From the NCBI GenBank assembly GCA_905116865.2, contig CAJHNH020004635.1, positions 183,501 to 247,500 on the forward strand: a stretch of 64,000 bases of DNA, given 5' to 3'. Made by a program: the position numbers and the translations under genes. Positions 11,330 to 21,660 of the stretch are shown piece by piece. The notes below the pieces were generated by a model. The model worked only from the letters and a program-made list of their open reading frames with translations. It was not told the origin of the DNA and ran no database searches. This DNA is from Candidula unifasciata. Taxonomy: Eukaryota > Mollusca > Gastropoda > Stylommatophora > Geomitridae. The number at the start of each line of letters is the position of its first letter. Positions within the stretch are counted from its first letter, which is position 1.

Positions 11330-11490
11330 TGAATTAGGAATCGACATCACAGTTATTCGGGACACCCACATAAGCGCATTGTCCCCATTTTCAACAGCAA
11401 GCGGAGAGTTCAAATTCCGATGGCCCTAATAACTGTTTGATTGTATATCCGTCTCGCCTTTTCCCTGAGCGTTGAGCGCCTGTCAAATCC
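11330..11490 (+). repeat. Rep-K copy
   Basis: Shares TAGGAATCGACAT, AAATTCCGATGGC-type, and GTCTCGCCTTTTCCC in the same order and spacing with 38,818-38,970. The rest is diverged. The family is unknown. Confidence 0.55.
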
Positions 11491-11929
11491 CCTTGTACCT
11501 CCTCTTGCTTAGTTCTCGCTCACTGTTCAAATTTAGTGATTCTATCATACCATGTAATTACTATTGTTCTGTGCAGGCAACAGTGAATAATTGTTTGTAG
11601 TTTATTACTATTTGTTTTAGTTGTTCTCCATGCCCCTTCCCCCTTCTCGTCCTCATTTACTGATTTGACATAGGAATTTAAAATGTTAAGTTTAGAATGA
11701 GTTTATTTGTGCTTACCTTAACACATTTCCTATTGCTATACAAACTCGTCTCGCCTTTTTTTATACTTATTTGAATATCTTTATCAGTTCCCCTGTCTTT
11801 ATTTACATTACTGACCAAACAAGTGTATGACATTATTTACTTATGTTACTGTACTTTCACATTAGGGTAGCCTTCACAAATATATAATTGCTAGAGACCT
11901 TAGTCCAGCTACGATATAGAATACACACA
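11491..11929. other. No gene recognised
   Basis: AT-rich DNA with no feature I can name. Confidence 0.4.
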
Positions 11930-12145
11930 TGTTTTGTTATTTTCAAAACCCACCCCTGCTGTCAATGGGGAAAGGATAGGATGTGCGGGTGGGGGCTATT
12001 ATACCCTTTTGATTGAACGAGGTGTCTAGGACTTGTGCTAAGGAGATTCACATCCGAATAGTGGCGCTTTCTGTCACCGGGTATTAATCGCTTGTTGTGC
12101 TGTCCTGGTGAGGTTGAACGTCAATCACTCCCTTAATCCTATTAA
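11930..12145 (+). repeat. Rep-D copy
   Basis: GTTATTTTCAAAACCCACCC, TGCGGGTGGGGGC, GATTGAACGAGG, GGAGATTCACATCCG, TGTCACCGGGTATTAATCGC and GTCCTGGTGAGGTTGAACG in Rep-D order. Confidence 0.8.
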
Positions 12146-12204
12146 ATTGATAGCGGTTGGTGGTGTTCAAGGGGGCTAAACTCTTGTTTAAGTGGACAGT
12201 AATA

Positions 12205-12235
12205 ACAATAATAATAATAATAATAATAATAATTA
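12205..12235 (+). repeat. (AAT)n microsatellite
   Basis: About ten AAT units with minor interruptions. Confidence 0.9.
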
Positions 12236-12239
12236 TGTG

Positions 12240-12894
12240 CTGAATGGCAAACGAATATAGCAATAAATTTCATATAATGTAATGTTTTCAGTATGTTATA
12301 CTTTCTGGTTGTTAGCTGATGTTACGCAAAAAACTCATCATGCCATTAAACCTTTGCATTGCCGCAGTTAGTTTCTGTAGCAGAATGAGTTGGGGGAAAG
12401 GGGAGGGGGAAGGGGGGTGGGGCTGAACCCCACGCGCCCAACCCTCTTTCTCTTTTATACGGTCTAGGGACTAGAAATCGCAGTAAGTTTTCTACTGTCT
12501 GCTGGGTAGTTTCTTCCTTGTTGTTAACTGCTTAGCCGACGTATTCAAAGTGGCATTACTCAGCAGATATTCTCAAAATCACAGCTCTACTAACAACGGA
12601 CAAGTAGACAGTCTTGTTCTTGATCCCAGATTGTCTGTATTCGTGCCGACTAATGAGGGCGTTGCTCCAGCAAGACTGTTTTTTATGAGTGGGACAGACA
12701 TTTTGACCGACTTCACTATAAAGCTAAGTAAAGCAATAATGTTTCTCTTATATAATCTTCTGATTGTCCCTGTGTGTTGAATGCTAATGAAGGCATTCTT
12801 TCCATAACGTTCATTTTACCACTCATGGTAGTGATTTTCTGGGAATCTTACTAGTTCTATCTAAATCTCTATCCTCTTCATTGCTGCCGGTCTG
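12240..12894. other. No gene recognised
   Basis: A G-rich tract lies at 12393-12422. Short open frames show no family resemblance. Confidence 0.4.
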
Positions 12895-13335
12895 CTATTT
12901 TCTGCTCATTGTATTCCATGTCAGTTTACATTCCTTCATTTCCCTTTCAGTTGTCCTTCTCCAGGTTTCTTTAGATGGTCCACGTCTCCTTTTCCTATCT
13001 GCTGTCCACCGGAGAGCTGTTTTTGCCAGAGTGTCACAAGGCATTCTACAAACATGTCCAAGCCATCTCCATCTTCTTACTTTGACAACATTTGCCAGTG
13101 ATGCACATTCTGTTTTCCGTCTCAGTTCTTCACCTGTGATCTTGTTCAGCCAAAATATTTGTAGAATTCTCCTTAAACAGGAATTTTGAAAAGTCTCAAG
13201 TTTATGTGTAATTCCCGCTGTCATTTTCCAACACTCACTATTGTGTAATAGTATTCCTAAAATTTTGGTGTTGAATATTCTGAGTTTTGTCTTTAAACTA
13301 AATATATTTGACTTCCATATACTGTTAAGCATTCT
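12895..13335 (-). pseudogene. LINE reverse-transcriptase C-terminal domain, open for 145 codons
   Basis: One uninterrupted minus-strand frame reads IWKSNIFSLKTKLRIFNTK, VLLYG-like LLHNSECW, CLRRILQIFWLNKI, then WRWLGHVCRMP and a basic RKRRRGPSKETWRR stretch. This is the classic region after the RT palm in RTE-like LINEs. No catalytic part remains. It is the best-preserved of the isolated LINE tails, so it may be younger than the others. Confidence 0.85.
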
Positions 13336-13851
13336 TGATTTGCTTTGTTAAATCTCACTAGTCCTACCTCTTGAAAAAAAAAAAAAAGTAGAGATTTTAA
13401 CGTTCCCAGTTAGCCCAACTGTTGTAATTGTATCTCCTGACTAAATTAACTGAGGTGCCGAGAAAGGGCAGCTGCCAGTGTTAGGTTCTATCGATCCTGC
13501 AGGCGTAAGTTGAATTTCCCATGGCTTCAGTCTTTGAGAGAAAAAAAAAATTGATCCTGAACTGAGCTTCAAGAAATATACATGAGAAACTAATGCGTCC
13601 CGCGGGACATTGACCATATGGCTCACCCTGCCTATTGTCGTGTAATAATATAGTACTAAATAAAACATAAACTGTGACCAGAAAGAGACTAGAAAGTTGA
13701 ATGGAGGGAATGGAAAAGACCCACACAAATACCACTTAACGTTTCGACTTAAGTCTTTATCAACGAAGTCAGTAGCTTGTTGAGGTTGACGGCAGACTAT
13801 CCTATTTTTGATTATTTTAAAATAAATTCGGTCTCTCCCCTGTAATCAGAG
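13336..13851. other. No gene recognised; fragment with AAGTCGAAACGTTAAG
   Basis: On the minus strand, 13735-13765 reads TTGATAAAGACTTAAGTCGA then AACGTTAAGTGG, a phrase that resembles ends of Penelope-like elements. Nothing else of such an element is visible. Confidence 0.3.
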
Positions 13852-13920
13852 AGCCGCGGTGGCGTATTGGCTAGGTGCTCGCCTGCCGATCTAAAGGTGC
13901 TTGGTTCGAATCGGTCTTAA
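13852..13920 (+). other. tRNA-like sequence (SINE head or tRNA pseudogene)
   Basis: It has an A-box match (TGGCGTATTGG) and a B box (GGTTCGAATCG) at about the normal distance. No convincing acceptor stem follows, so I call it a SINE head or pseudogene rather than a working tRNA. Confidence 0.5.
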
Positions 13921-14106
13921 GGCTTGTTTTCTTCTTCAACATTGACACTGGTTCCCAGACTGATAGGCACTAATTATAGTGCCCTTGAAAAGTCGTGCAC
14001 TCACATTTTTACTAATATCTCAAAAGCTCTTGTACGGATCCCCAGGAGTGTTAACATGTCGCCTTATATTTCCCATGCCCTAATGATTTATTTAATTTTA
14101 CAGATG

Positions 14107-14665
14107 CATTGCTGCTGCTGTTTTCCTAAAGCGGCTAATTTCTTTTATCTTTGACAAATAATTTGTGTACCCCTAAAAATATATGTAAGGAGATTGTTTA
14201 GAAATTAGTTCCCATATGCAGCGATGCATTGTGATTTATTTTTTAAAACCTATCCCCTATATTCGTCGGTGTCTGTGGCTTAGGCGTTGCGAAAACACTT
14301 CGTAATACCGGGGTGCCGGGTTCTATTCCTGCTGCGCGCCTGGCGCCTTGCGTTGGTTTCGACAGTGGTATCGAGAAGCCGACCATCTAGAAGCAATGGC
14401 GAACTACTAGACGTAAATGTTCTTAGAAAAACCACAACAGCTAAAAAATGCTCGGGTTGGTTCTGCAACATCCTTTAAAGGATACGCAACTAACTTTTAT
14501 CCCCTATATTCACAACTGAAAGAAGCCCAATTCTGGAGATAACTAAATGAGAGTGAAACGCTTAAGACACACGTTCAGTCTGATGTTATGATAAGTTTAT
14601 GTTACTCAGTTAACTGTAAGCAGGATGACTGTTTTGCTCTGAATAGGTGTCCGTCTTTTTCACAT
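14107..14665 (+). repeat. Rep-J, interrupted by SINE-A
   Basis: Both sides of the SINE-A insertion match 49,178-49,505. Left side: GACAAATAATTTGTGTAC, GCAGCGATGCAT, CCTATCC. Right side: GAGAGTGAAACGC, TACTCAGTTAACTGTAAGC and GACTGTTTTGCT. The family is of unknown type, about 320 bp without the insert. Confidence 0.75.
14265..14497 (+). mobile_element. SINE-A, full length, with target duplication
   Basis: 233 bp between two perfect copies of TATCCCCTATATTC (14251-14264 and 14498-14511). The head has A box TGGCTTAGGCG and B-box-like GGGTTCTATTCC. The body has GGTTTCGACAGTGGTATCGA, ATGGCGAACTACTAGACGTA and GGTTGGTTCTGCAACATCCT; the end is GATACGCAACTAACTTT. Confidence 0.93.
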
Positions 14666-14696
14666 ACCACAAATGAGGCAAAATGAAAACAACGTT

Positions 14697-14840
14697 GAAC
14701 TTTGGGCTCGCATGCGGGAGACCCTGATTCATCACCCAGTAGGGCCGTAGATAAAACATGCTAGCCTGTACAGTTTTTGGCGACAGCATTAGCTATCGTC
14801 AGGCTCACGACCCCCTGTCTACTGCCAAAATATACGGTCA
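14697..14840 (+). repeat. SINE-G, plus copy of an inverted pair
   Basis: Starts at GCGGGAGACCCTGATTCATC and continues to CAGGCTCACGACCCCCTGTC, parallel to the reverse complement of 14,850-15,062. It is more decayed than its partner. Confidence 0.55.
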
Positions 14841-14849
14841 ATTACTGCC

Positions 14850-15062
14850 TTTCTTTATACAACTTTTTGCGGTATAGACAGGGAGTCTCTGAGCCTGAGG
14901 TTTTACTGCCTCATGGCTGGTACTGTCGGTACAAGTGTGCATGTGGGGATTTTATTTTGCCCCCGACAGAAAAAAATCCCTAGCCTTACCGAAGATTCGA
15001 ACCCGGGTCTCCCGCTTGAAAGCCCAGCGTTCTAACCGTTCGGCCAGCTCGCCTGTCTACAC
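14850..15062 (-). mobile_element. SINE-G with a well-preserved tRNA-like head
   Basis: On the minus strand the head reads GAGCTGGCCGAACGGTTAGA, ACGCTGGGCTTTCAAGCGGG, then the perfect B box GGGTTCGAATC. The body follows: CTAGGGATTTTTTTCTGTCG, ACCGACAGTACCAGCC, CAGGCTCAGAGACTCCCTG. The body and lack of acceptor-stem pairing make it a SINE, not a tRNA gene. Confidence 0.75.
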
Positions 15063-15110
15063 CGCCATAAATATATGGTAAAACAGACAATAGTGACACA
15101 TTGACAGTTC

Positions 15111-15165
15111 CTTTTTTTTTTTTTTTTCAACAAAACTGTACTTGTTTTTTTTTTTTTTTTTTTTC
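15111..15165 (+). repeat. Poly-T tracts
   Basis: Two T-runs (about 15113-15127 and 15146-15164) separated by a short unique stretch. Confidence 0.9.
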
Positions 15166-15369
15166 AAAATTTACAAAATAATTCTCACGAGGGACATAAA
15201 CAGTTATGGAGAAACATATTTTTAATGTTGGGCACGACATCTGCAAGGAATTATAGGTAATATTCTGAGAAGTAAAGGCGATCGGCGTCACCACATAAAC
15301 TGCCGTCTGCCAATAGGTGCATAAAAATATGAGTCTAGTATCGTATGCGCGATACACCGGTGGCGTTAA

Positions 15370-16255
15370 ATGTGTCCATTTCTTTACTATATATCGGGAA
15401 ATGTCATAGAGATTTTTATACATATTATATATTTATTATGTATCGGATAACGTCGTGGAGACGAGAAATCAGAAGGTCGGTCATAATCATAAACCAGGAG
15501 GATAACACAGGTCACGGGCACTGGAAGGAGGACAGGCCAGGTCGCCAAGCATGATAACTGACGAGACATCAAAAAATAGCAGAGAATCGAAATATAACAG
15601 GTCAAGGGTTCATTAGTTTACTATATATCGGAAAATCTCAAGGAGTGGGCAAGGGACTATTACTTTACTATATATATATCGGATAATCTCAGGGAGTTGG
15701 CAAGGGGCTATTACTTTACTGAATATATCGGATAATCTCAGGGAGTTGGCAAGGGTCTATTACTTTACTATATACATCGGATAATCTCAGGGAGTTGGCA
15801 AGGGGCTATTACTTTACTGAATATATCGGATAATCTCAGGGAGTTGGCAAGGGTCTATTACTTTACTATATATATCGGATAATCTCAGGGAGTTGGCAAG
15901 GGTCTATTACTTTACTGAATATATCGGATAATCTCAGGGAGTTGGCAAGGGTCTATTACTTTACTGAATATATCGGATAATCTCAGGGAGTTGGCAAGGG
16001 TCTATTACTTTACTATATATATCGGATAATCTCAGGGAGTTGGCAAGGGTCTATTACTTTACTGAATATATCGGATAATCTCAGGGAGTTGGCAAGGGTC
16101 TATTACTTTACTGAATATATCGGATAATCTCAAGGAGTGAGCAAGAGACCATTACTTTACTATACAGCGAGTAATCTCAAGTAGTGGGCAAGGGTCTATT
16201 ACTTCAATATATATGGGATAATCTCCAGAAGTGCGCAAGGGTTCATTACTTTTTT
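15370..16255 (+). repeat. 49-bp minisatellite, about 12 good units
   Basis: The phrase GGATAATCTCAGGGAGTTGG starts at 15681, 15730, 15779 and onward in exact 49-bp steps. Each unit ends in either GAATATATC or a TATATATC variant. Units at both edges (15605-15660 and 16120-16250) are diverged, and a still older unit is visible near 15,380-15,450. The run ends in a T-tract. Confidence 0.95.
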
Positions 16256-16951
16256 TTTAATGCAAAGGTATAGGAACCTTATGAAATAGGTAAGAGGACA
16301 TCTATTGGAACCGTTGTTATGCTGACTACATTACAGGCCCAGTGCTAGTTATTCTATAGAAATTGTGGTCTGTCAGTATAAAACAAATCCATCTCCACAA
16401 GTGGATGTGGTGCGTAGATGTGAAAACAGTTTTTACAAATCGTCACGTTCAGCTAGCATCCCTAAAGGAGGAACTTTAGGTTATAATTATGACTCTGTTG
16501 TATGCGCCATATAAAATGGCTTAGCGTCGCAAGCCACTAAGAGCCCTGAAAAAAAGACTTCTGCAGCGTTGATGCTATCAAAGAAGACAGACACAAATAT
16601 TGTCCCATAATACGACGAAGTCGTCCATCGGCGAGGCAATAGGCGATCCGGTTGCCTATGAAACATGGGCCGTTACTTTTGAAAAAAAAAATCTTATTGG
16701 GGTCAGTTGCCAGAAAATATCAAAGGGAAATAAATGCGACCGACGTAATACCTCCTAAACACATTCAGTGCCTATTGGTTCTAAAAAGGATGGGTCTATC
16801 GTTGTTCATCTAATCGGCAATGCGGATTGGATACAAGGTCGTCACTTTTCACCAAGAACTGTAAACATTTAATTACATTTCAGTCTGTCGACAGAGCAAA
16901 CGTCTCTATCTGTTTGTCTCTGTCTGTATGTCTCTTTCTCGTCACCTTCCA
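16256..16951. other. No gene recognised
   Basis: No motif, repeat or long frame that I can support. Confidence 0.4.
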
Positions 16952-16952
16952 T

Positions 16953-17041
<89 letters not shown>
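16952..17041 (+). repeat. (CT)n(CA)n compound microsatellite
   Basis: About 25 CT units followed directly, after TGT, by about 19 CA units. Confidence 0.97.
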
Positions 17042-17044
<3 letters not shown>

Positions 17045-17211
17045 TTATCAGCAAAATGAAATGCATGGATGAAAATCTATTTAGGAGTGCACAGACAGCG
17101 GCAGAGAGAAGCATTCTAAAGCTCATTATCAATCGCTGAAGATCTTTTAATAGAAGCACGTTTTTCAATACAGCCAAATGCATTTGCCTCTCCTACTCTA
17201 AATCGCTATCT

Positions 17212-17215
17212 CTTG

Positions 17216-17263
<48 letters not shown>

Positions 17264-17345
17264 ACTCTCTCTTTCACTCTCTCTCTCCAACTCTCTGTCT
17301 CTCACACACTGTCTCTCTCTCTCTCTCTGTCTCTCTCTCCCTCTC
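17212..17345 (+). repeat. (CT)n tract with interruptions
   Basis: Pure CT to about 17258, then CT-rich sequence broken by CA, TT and GT steps. Confidence 0.9.
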
Positions 17346-17504
17346 CCATACAATGGCTCATTTTTCCTTTTATCGACAGGATATAATAAGCAGATTATGT
17401 TGTACACATTAATGTAAAAAACAAATTATGGAGGTAAAAGATTGACCTTACCAGATATAAAGATAAAGCAATATAACACGACTAATGTATACACGTATAC
17501 AAAT

Positions 17505-18140
17505 TTGTCTGCGTTTTTGGCTTAGGCCTTAGGTGTCGGGTTCGATCCCAGCTGCGGACTAGTCGCCTTATATTAGTTTCGATAGTGGTACCGAGAGCTC
17601 ACCGTTAAAAAAGCAGTGGCAAACTACTGAACGTGAGCTTTGCCTAGAAAAACCGCAAGAGCTGGAAAAAAAAACTGGGGTTGGTTCTACGACGTCCAGT
17701 AAAGGTTAGTGGGCTGCCTGGTCTCGAGGCGTGGTGTCCGCCTCGAGTGCTAGAGGTACCGGGTTCAGTCCCCGGTAAGTGCTGAGATTTTTTTCACGTG
17801 GACTTGGACTTCTAGTAAATCCCCCTGTTCTCTGGGTCGTGAGATCGGATCCGTGTGCATTGTTGCGTACGTAAAATATCCCTTGGCAGTTGGAAATCGA
17901 AAGAGTTTCTATCGGCGCTGCCCAGGGTAAAATTGAGAGTTACAAATCTACCCAAAATATTTCAGGAACCTCGCCAGTGCGATAGAGCCTGGGCACTGAC
18001 TGTGCTGAGTTTCTTCGGATTCAGACTTGAGATAGACGAAGAATGGAGCACTTACGGGTTACTATCCGTGTGCTATGATGTTGTTCGGTTGTTCAAACCT
18101 CAAACGTCCAGTAAAGTATAGGCAACTCACTTATTTCAGA
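17505..18140 (+). mobile_element. SINE-A, split by SINE-B
   Basis: Left part 17505-17704: TTTTTGGCTTAGG, GTGTCGGGTTCGATCCCAGC, TTCGATAGTGGTACCGAGAG, then GGTTGGTTCTACGACGTCC. Right part from 18104: ACGTCCAGTAAAG then TATAGGCAACTCAC. Part of the head is deleted. Confidence 0.85.
17705..18103 (+). mobile_element. SINE-B, full length, inside SINE-A
   Basis: 399 bp bounded by perfect 13-bp duplications ACGTCCAGTAAAG (17692-17704 and 18104-18116). The head contains GTCTCGAGGCGTGGTGTCC and the B-box-like GGGTTCAGTCCC. The body matches 9,915-10,318 and the tail ends TTGTTCAAACCTCAA. This is the reference copy for SINE-B in the window. Confidence 0.95.
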
Positions 18141-18394
18141 GTTTAAAACTGAGAAGATCGAATCCAACCCGTTCATTTAATCTTATACTGCCCAGTTTTG
18201 TTCATGAGAAATACATTCGAGAGCATCATACGAAACACGAATTCCGTAGCTCTCTACTTAAACCACACAGATCGCTATATAAACTGCAGAAAGAACTGAA
18301 CGATGCAGTCTATGAAACAAACCCACTTATCACTTAGCCATGTAGACGTGTATATAATTAAATTATTTAACTCCTCGTAGCAGATTCTGGGCAC

Positions 18395-18645
18395 ATTGTG
18401 TGTGTTTGTCGGGGAGGGGGAAAGGGGGAGGAGGAAGGGGATTACGCGGGGAAAAAAGATTAGACTCACTGTCCTCTAATAAGCATATCGTAAAATTTGA
18501 CTAATTAGTGATGTTTCCATGGAAATCGGAATACATCTGCCTGAGAGGTCAGGGCCAACAATGTGTATACAAAAAAGCCAGATCTGTTAAACAGCTATGC
18601 ACGCAAATCTCAAGTTCTGGAAAGATTCAAGTCTAAAAGTGGACT
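18395..18645 (-). repeat. Rep-F copy (minus)
   Basis: A G-rich tract (18412-18440) then reversed Rep-F blocks: TAATAAGCATATCGTAAAAT, GACTAATTAG, ATCTGCCTGAGAGG and CGCAAATCTCAAGTTCTGGA. Diverged. Confidence 0.65.
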
Positions 18646-18648
18646 AAT

Positions 18649-18777
18649 AAGCAAAACTTTCCCTAGGAGTTTGCAGCCGGTTCATGTGAGCAAAACTTTC
18701 CCTAGGAGTTTGCAGCCGGTTCATGTCAGCAAAAACTTTCCCTAGGAGTTTGCAGCCGGTTAATGTGAGCAAAAAAA
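18649..18777 (+). repeat. 39-bp tandem repeat, three copies
   Basis: Units begin GCAAAACTTTCCCTAGGAGT at 18651, 18690 and 18728 and end GCCGGTTCATGTGA or close variants. They are nearly identical, so the expansion is recent. The array starts at the edge of Rep-F. Confidence 0.93.
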
Positions 18778-19163
18778 ATTTCAAATAATAGTAATGACTT
18801 TCATGCTTAAATGACTAACGAGAGGAAGCACTTTGCGAGACAATAAATCACGGGTTTCCAACCCAGTAGGGTCCTACGCAAACTCTTCAACAAGGAAACA
18901 TACATTTATTACTTCATAGGTCCTGCGGAATGCTGACCCTGCTCAGCGACAAATGTAATCAAGTTTCAATAATTTTGAATGATATTCCACTAAAAAAAAA
19001 AAAAATTTCAATGTGTTTTGTTTCAGCTTATTACTCATTAGGTACCCACTCAGGAGGGGCGGAACTGAGAGCCAAGATAATTATTGACAAGAAAGCAATA
19101 ATCCTATTACGTTGGGACTCACGATCTTCGGATCTGCTGGCAAGCGTTGAGCTGTTATATATT

Positions 19164-19345
19164 TTTAGATTGGCGGACTTGGGAATTAAGATCGGCACAG
19201 CAAAAAACGAGACGCACACCAGACACGCCAGAAGACTTGTTAATCAACATAGAACTGGTACTATTAGCCATCGGACGTTGGGGTTCATACTGAGGGGAGG
19301 ATCTGAGCACCTATGGACATGTCCGGAGTGCAATGAGGATAACCC

Positions 19346-19427
<82 letters not shown>
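19164..19427 (+). mobile_element. 5'-truncated copy of the main LINE
   Basis: It begins at GATTGGCGGACTTGGGAATT and encodes the last 62 or so residues of the LINE at 55.9-59.7 kb (ADLGIKIGTAKNETHT through LWTCPECNEDNPTN), followed by about 82 bp of (AACT)n. Only a handful of substitutions separate it from the long copy. A clean target duplication was not found; an ATATTTT-type match on both sides is possible. Confidence 0.92.
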
Positions 19428-19444
19428 ATCATATTTTGAGATTA

Positions 19445-19745
19445 TATTTTCTTCTTCTTCTTTGCGTTCACCGGCTGTAAACTCTGGTGGCGGAAAGTTC
19501 TCGTTTTTTGTGTGTGTCCTATTTTGGTCTCTAGTCCTGTTCCAGAAACTGAGTATTGCGTGCACATCCGTTTCACAGTTCTAACTCATTTACATGCAGA
19601 CCGTTGGTTGTTTGCTTCTCAGGCTGATGTACTCCGACTTCGAAGAAAGCTCCTAATTAGTCGACTCTTACGACAGGCTTGTTGGAAAGGAAGTGGGCCT
19701 ATTCTTGTTTTCCCCTAAATAAAGCTTCGGAACCCACTCGGGGAT
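19445..19745 (+). repeat. Rep-F, near full length
   Basis: TTCTTCTTCTTTGCGTTCAC, GGCTGTAAACTCTGG, TGCGTGCACATCCGTTTCAC, CTTCTCAGGCTGATGTACTC, TAGTCGACTCTTACGACAGG and a GGAACCCACTCGGGGAT end. It starts right after the LINE tail. Confidence 0.88.
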
Positions 19746-19929
19746 TTATATTATATAAATACTGGTTAATTTCTGGCCTGTCAATATATTCCTATGGTTT
19801 CATTAAACTTTACGTTTTGACTATCAGTACAGCTCTGAGTTAGAGTTAGCAAGAGTTAGAGTTTTGAGAGCATGCATCTTTCCCGTAGCAACTTCTTGAT
19901 GTGAGTCGTCGACTATCTCCCAGTCTTTA

Positions 19930-20310
19930 AGAAAGAGAATAGGGACATTTTCAGCTGAAATGCTATAGAAAGATTTTCAGAATATCTTGGACAAAGAAGA
20001 AGAGAAATACTGACATTTTTAAAGATCTGAACATCAAGGGAGATTGGCTAATAAACAGCATCCTGTCCCGGAAGCTGAAATATTTTGGTCATTTCAAGCG
20101 CCTCGACGGATTGGAAACAATAATAACAGACGGCATGGTACTAGCAATTAGGGACAGGGACCGACCAACACAAAGATGGGCACAGGATATAAGTGATTCC
20201 TTAAGTATAAAAGTACATGAGGCGGGAGAGCTGGCGAGAGACCGAGTTTCTCTCAGGCAGACCGTGATGAGAGCGACGTTCTGCAAAGGCCCTGTTACAT
20301 GATGATTATG
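19930..20310 (+). pseudogene. LINE reverse-transcriptase C-terminal relic
   Basis: Two stretches read RKLKYFGHFKRLDGLE and, after it, RDRPTQRWAQDI, VHEAGELARDRV and MRATFCKGPVT, then a stop. The order and spacing fit the end of an RTE-like LINE. The last 63 codons are open. An ATGATGAT-like tail follows. Confidence 0.85.
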
Positions 20311-20769
20311 ACAGCTCTGACCCTTTTTTAAAATAAAAGATAGGCCCCATATAATTTCTTGACTGTAGGGGAAGGAAGGACAACGAGAAACGGAACCTGT
20401 CATCTCATCCTATTTCGTTTGACCTAGAATATGTAAAAGCCTTACAGTTAACGCCCAACGTCAGTTGGAATTACTGTACCTTTACTTAAACCACAGAGCC
20501 AATTCAAAACTCCATTCTATGTCCAACGGGACCTAGGCATTTGATGAAATATTGATTTTTTTTTTTTTTTTCTGTTAAACACACATTGCTGAAACGTTTA
20601 ACAGAAATAAGACCCATTTACAACAGTAGCAGAGCCAGAAGTCGACCACGCAGAAGATGAACCGCAGTAAATTCGGAGACACTAAAAAGTACTTTATATT
20701 AAGCGAACAGGACGGCCCGTTCCAGAGATCTCTTCCTGTACTGTCACTGCGAGGCATTCCATGCATTGA
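20311..20769. other. No gene recognised
   Basis: A T-run lies at about 20557-20571. Nothing else is recognised. Confidence 0.4.
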
Positions 20770-20842
20770 GAAAAGAAAGAAAGAAAGAAAGAAGAAGAAG
20801 AAGAAGAAGAAGAAGAAGAAGAAGAAGAAGAAGAAGAAGAAG

Positions 20843-20880
<38 letters not shown>
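20770..20880 (+). repeat. (GAAA)n(GAA)n(GCA)n compound microsatellite
   Basis: GAAA units, then about 18 AAG/GAA units, then about 11 CAG units. It yields poly-Lys and poly-Gln on plus and poly-Phe/Cys on minus, none of which I regard as coding. Confidence 0.97.
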
Positions 20881-20881
<1 letters not shown>

Positions 20882-21064
20882 TTGGTTTGTCGTCCAGATT
20901 GAGATTTTAAAATATTATGATGGTCTGGTAAACCTTTAGATGGCAACCCACAGGAAACAAACTAATCAATCGATCAAACGTGAAAGAAAACAAAAAGTAA
21001 ACAACACTTTTCACAACAGCACGTGTAATTCATATGCGGGGAGACTCACATCTTTGTTGTTCAA

Positions 21065-21290
21065 TCGCCACCAGATGGGTGATGTGGCCAAAATCACTTC
21101 TACCGCCTTTACTCCCCATGCCATTTAGGTGAACCCATTTCTGGCTGGGTTGAAATGTCAACTAATATCAACTAATATTTTTGAAAAAAAAAAAAAAAAA
21201 ATCAGTCCTTGAAAAGATTTGAACTCAAGATAGTCAGAAAGGGAGGTAAACGATAGGCTTCCAATTTTGAGGTGTCTTTGGCACACATCA
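21065..21290 (-). mobile_element. SINE-E copy (minus)
   Basis: CAGATGGGTGATGTGGCCAA, then CCGCCTTTACTCCC, GGTGAACCCATTTCTGGCTG, a poly-A (21184-21200), and a reversed tRNA-like head with GATTTGAACTCAAGA. Confidence 0.75.
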
Positions 21291-21514
21291 CACACAGTAG
21301 TCAAAGACGACGGCTGACATGGAGATGTCAAGTTCGCTACGACTTAGAGAAAGAAAATTAAACTGTCTTTGAGATGTACTTTCTAAACAAACTTCACAGA
21401 CATCTGGACAATAAATCTGGTTGTGTTCAAGCAGTGGAAACTGGGCTGTGAAAACGAATTATCTCATTTATAGTCGGGAAGAAAACTACAGTTCTTAATT
21501 AAAATGTGTTGGTT

Positions 21515-21660
21515 TGAATCATTTATTGACCTTGGCTCCCAGGTCAATCCAGCCTAAAAATGGGTACCTGGTAATGTACTGGGAAGAAAAGGCGACCGGT
21601 GTGACACTGCTCGCATCATCAACCTATAATCTACAAAAGTATGAGACTTGCATTTATATT
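21515..21660 (+). repeat. SINE-E body (plus)
   Basis: GACCTTGGCTCCCAGGTCAA, CCAGCCTAAAAATGGGTACC, GGGAAGAAAAGGCGACCGG, TGTGACACTGCTCGCATCA. The tRNA-like head is missing. Together with the upstream copy it forms an inverted pair about 225 bp apart. Confidence 0.75.

Noticed and set aside
13690..13790. Penelope-like element or hammerhead ribozyme around AAGTCGAAACGTTAAG
   Set aside because: The phrase resembles such ends, as does one at 32.19 kb, but I found no CTGATGA core, no stem pairing and no coding remnant.
14850..15062. Functional tRNA gene
   Set aside because: The A and B boxes are good, but there is no paired acceptor stem, and a SINE body follows that recurs at 14.7 and 44.4 kb.
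15600..16255. CRISPR-like array
   Set aside because: The 49-bp units are contiguous, with no unique spacers, and the context is eukaryotic.
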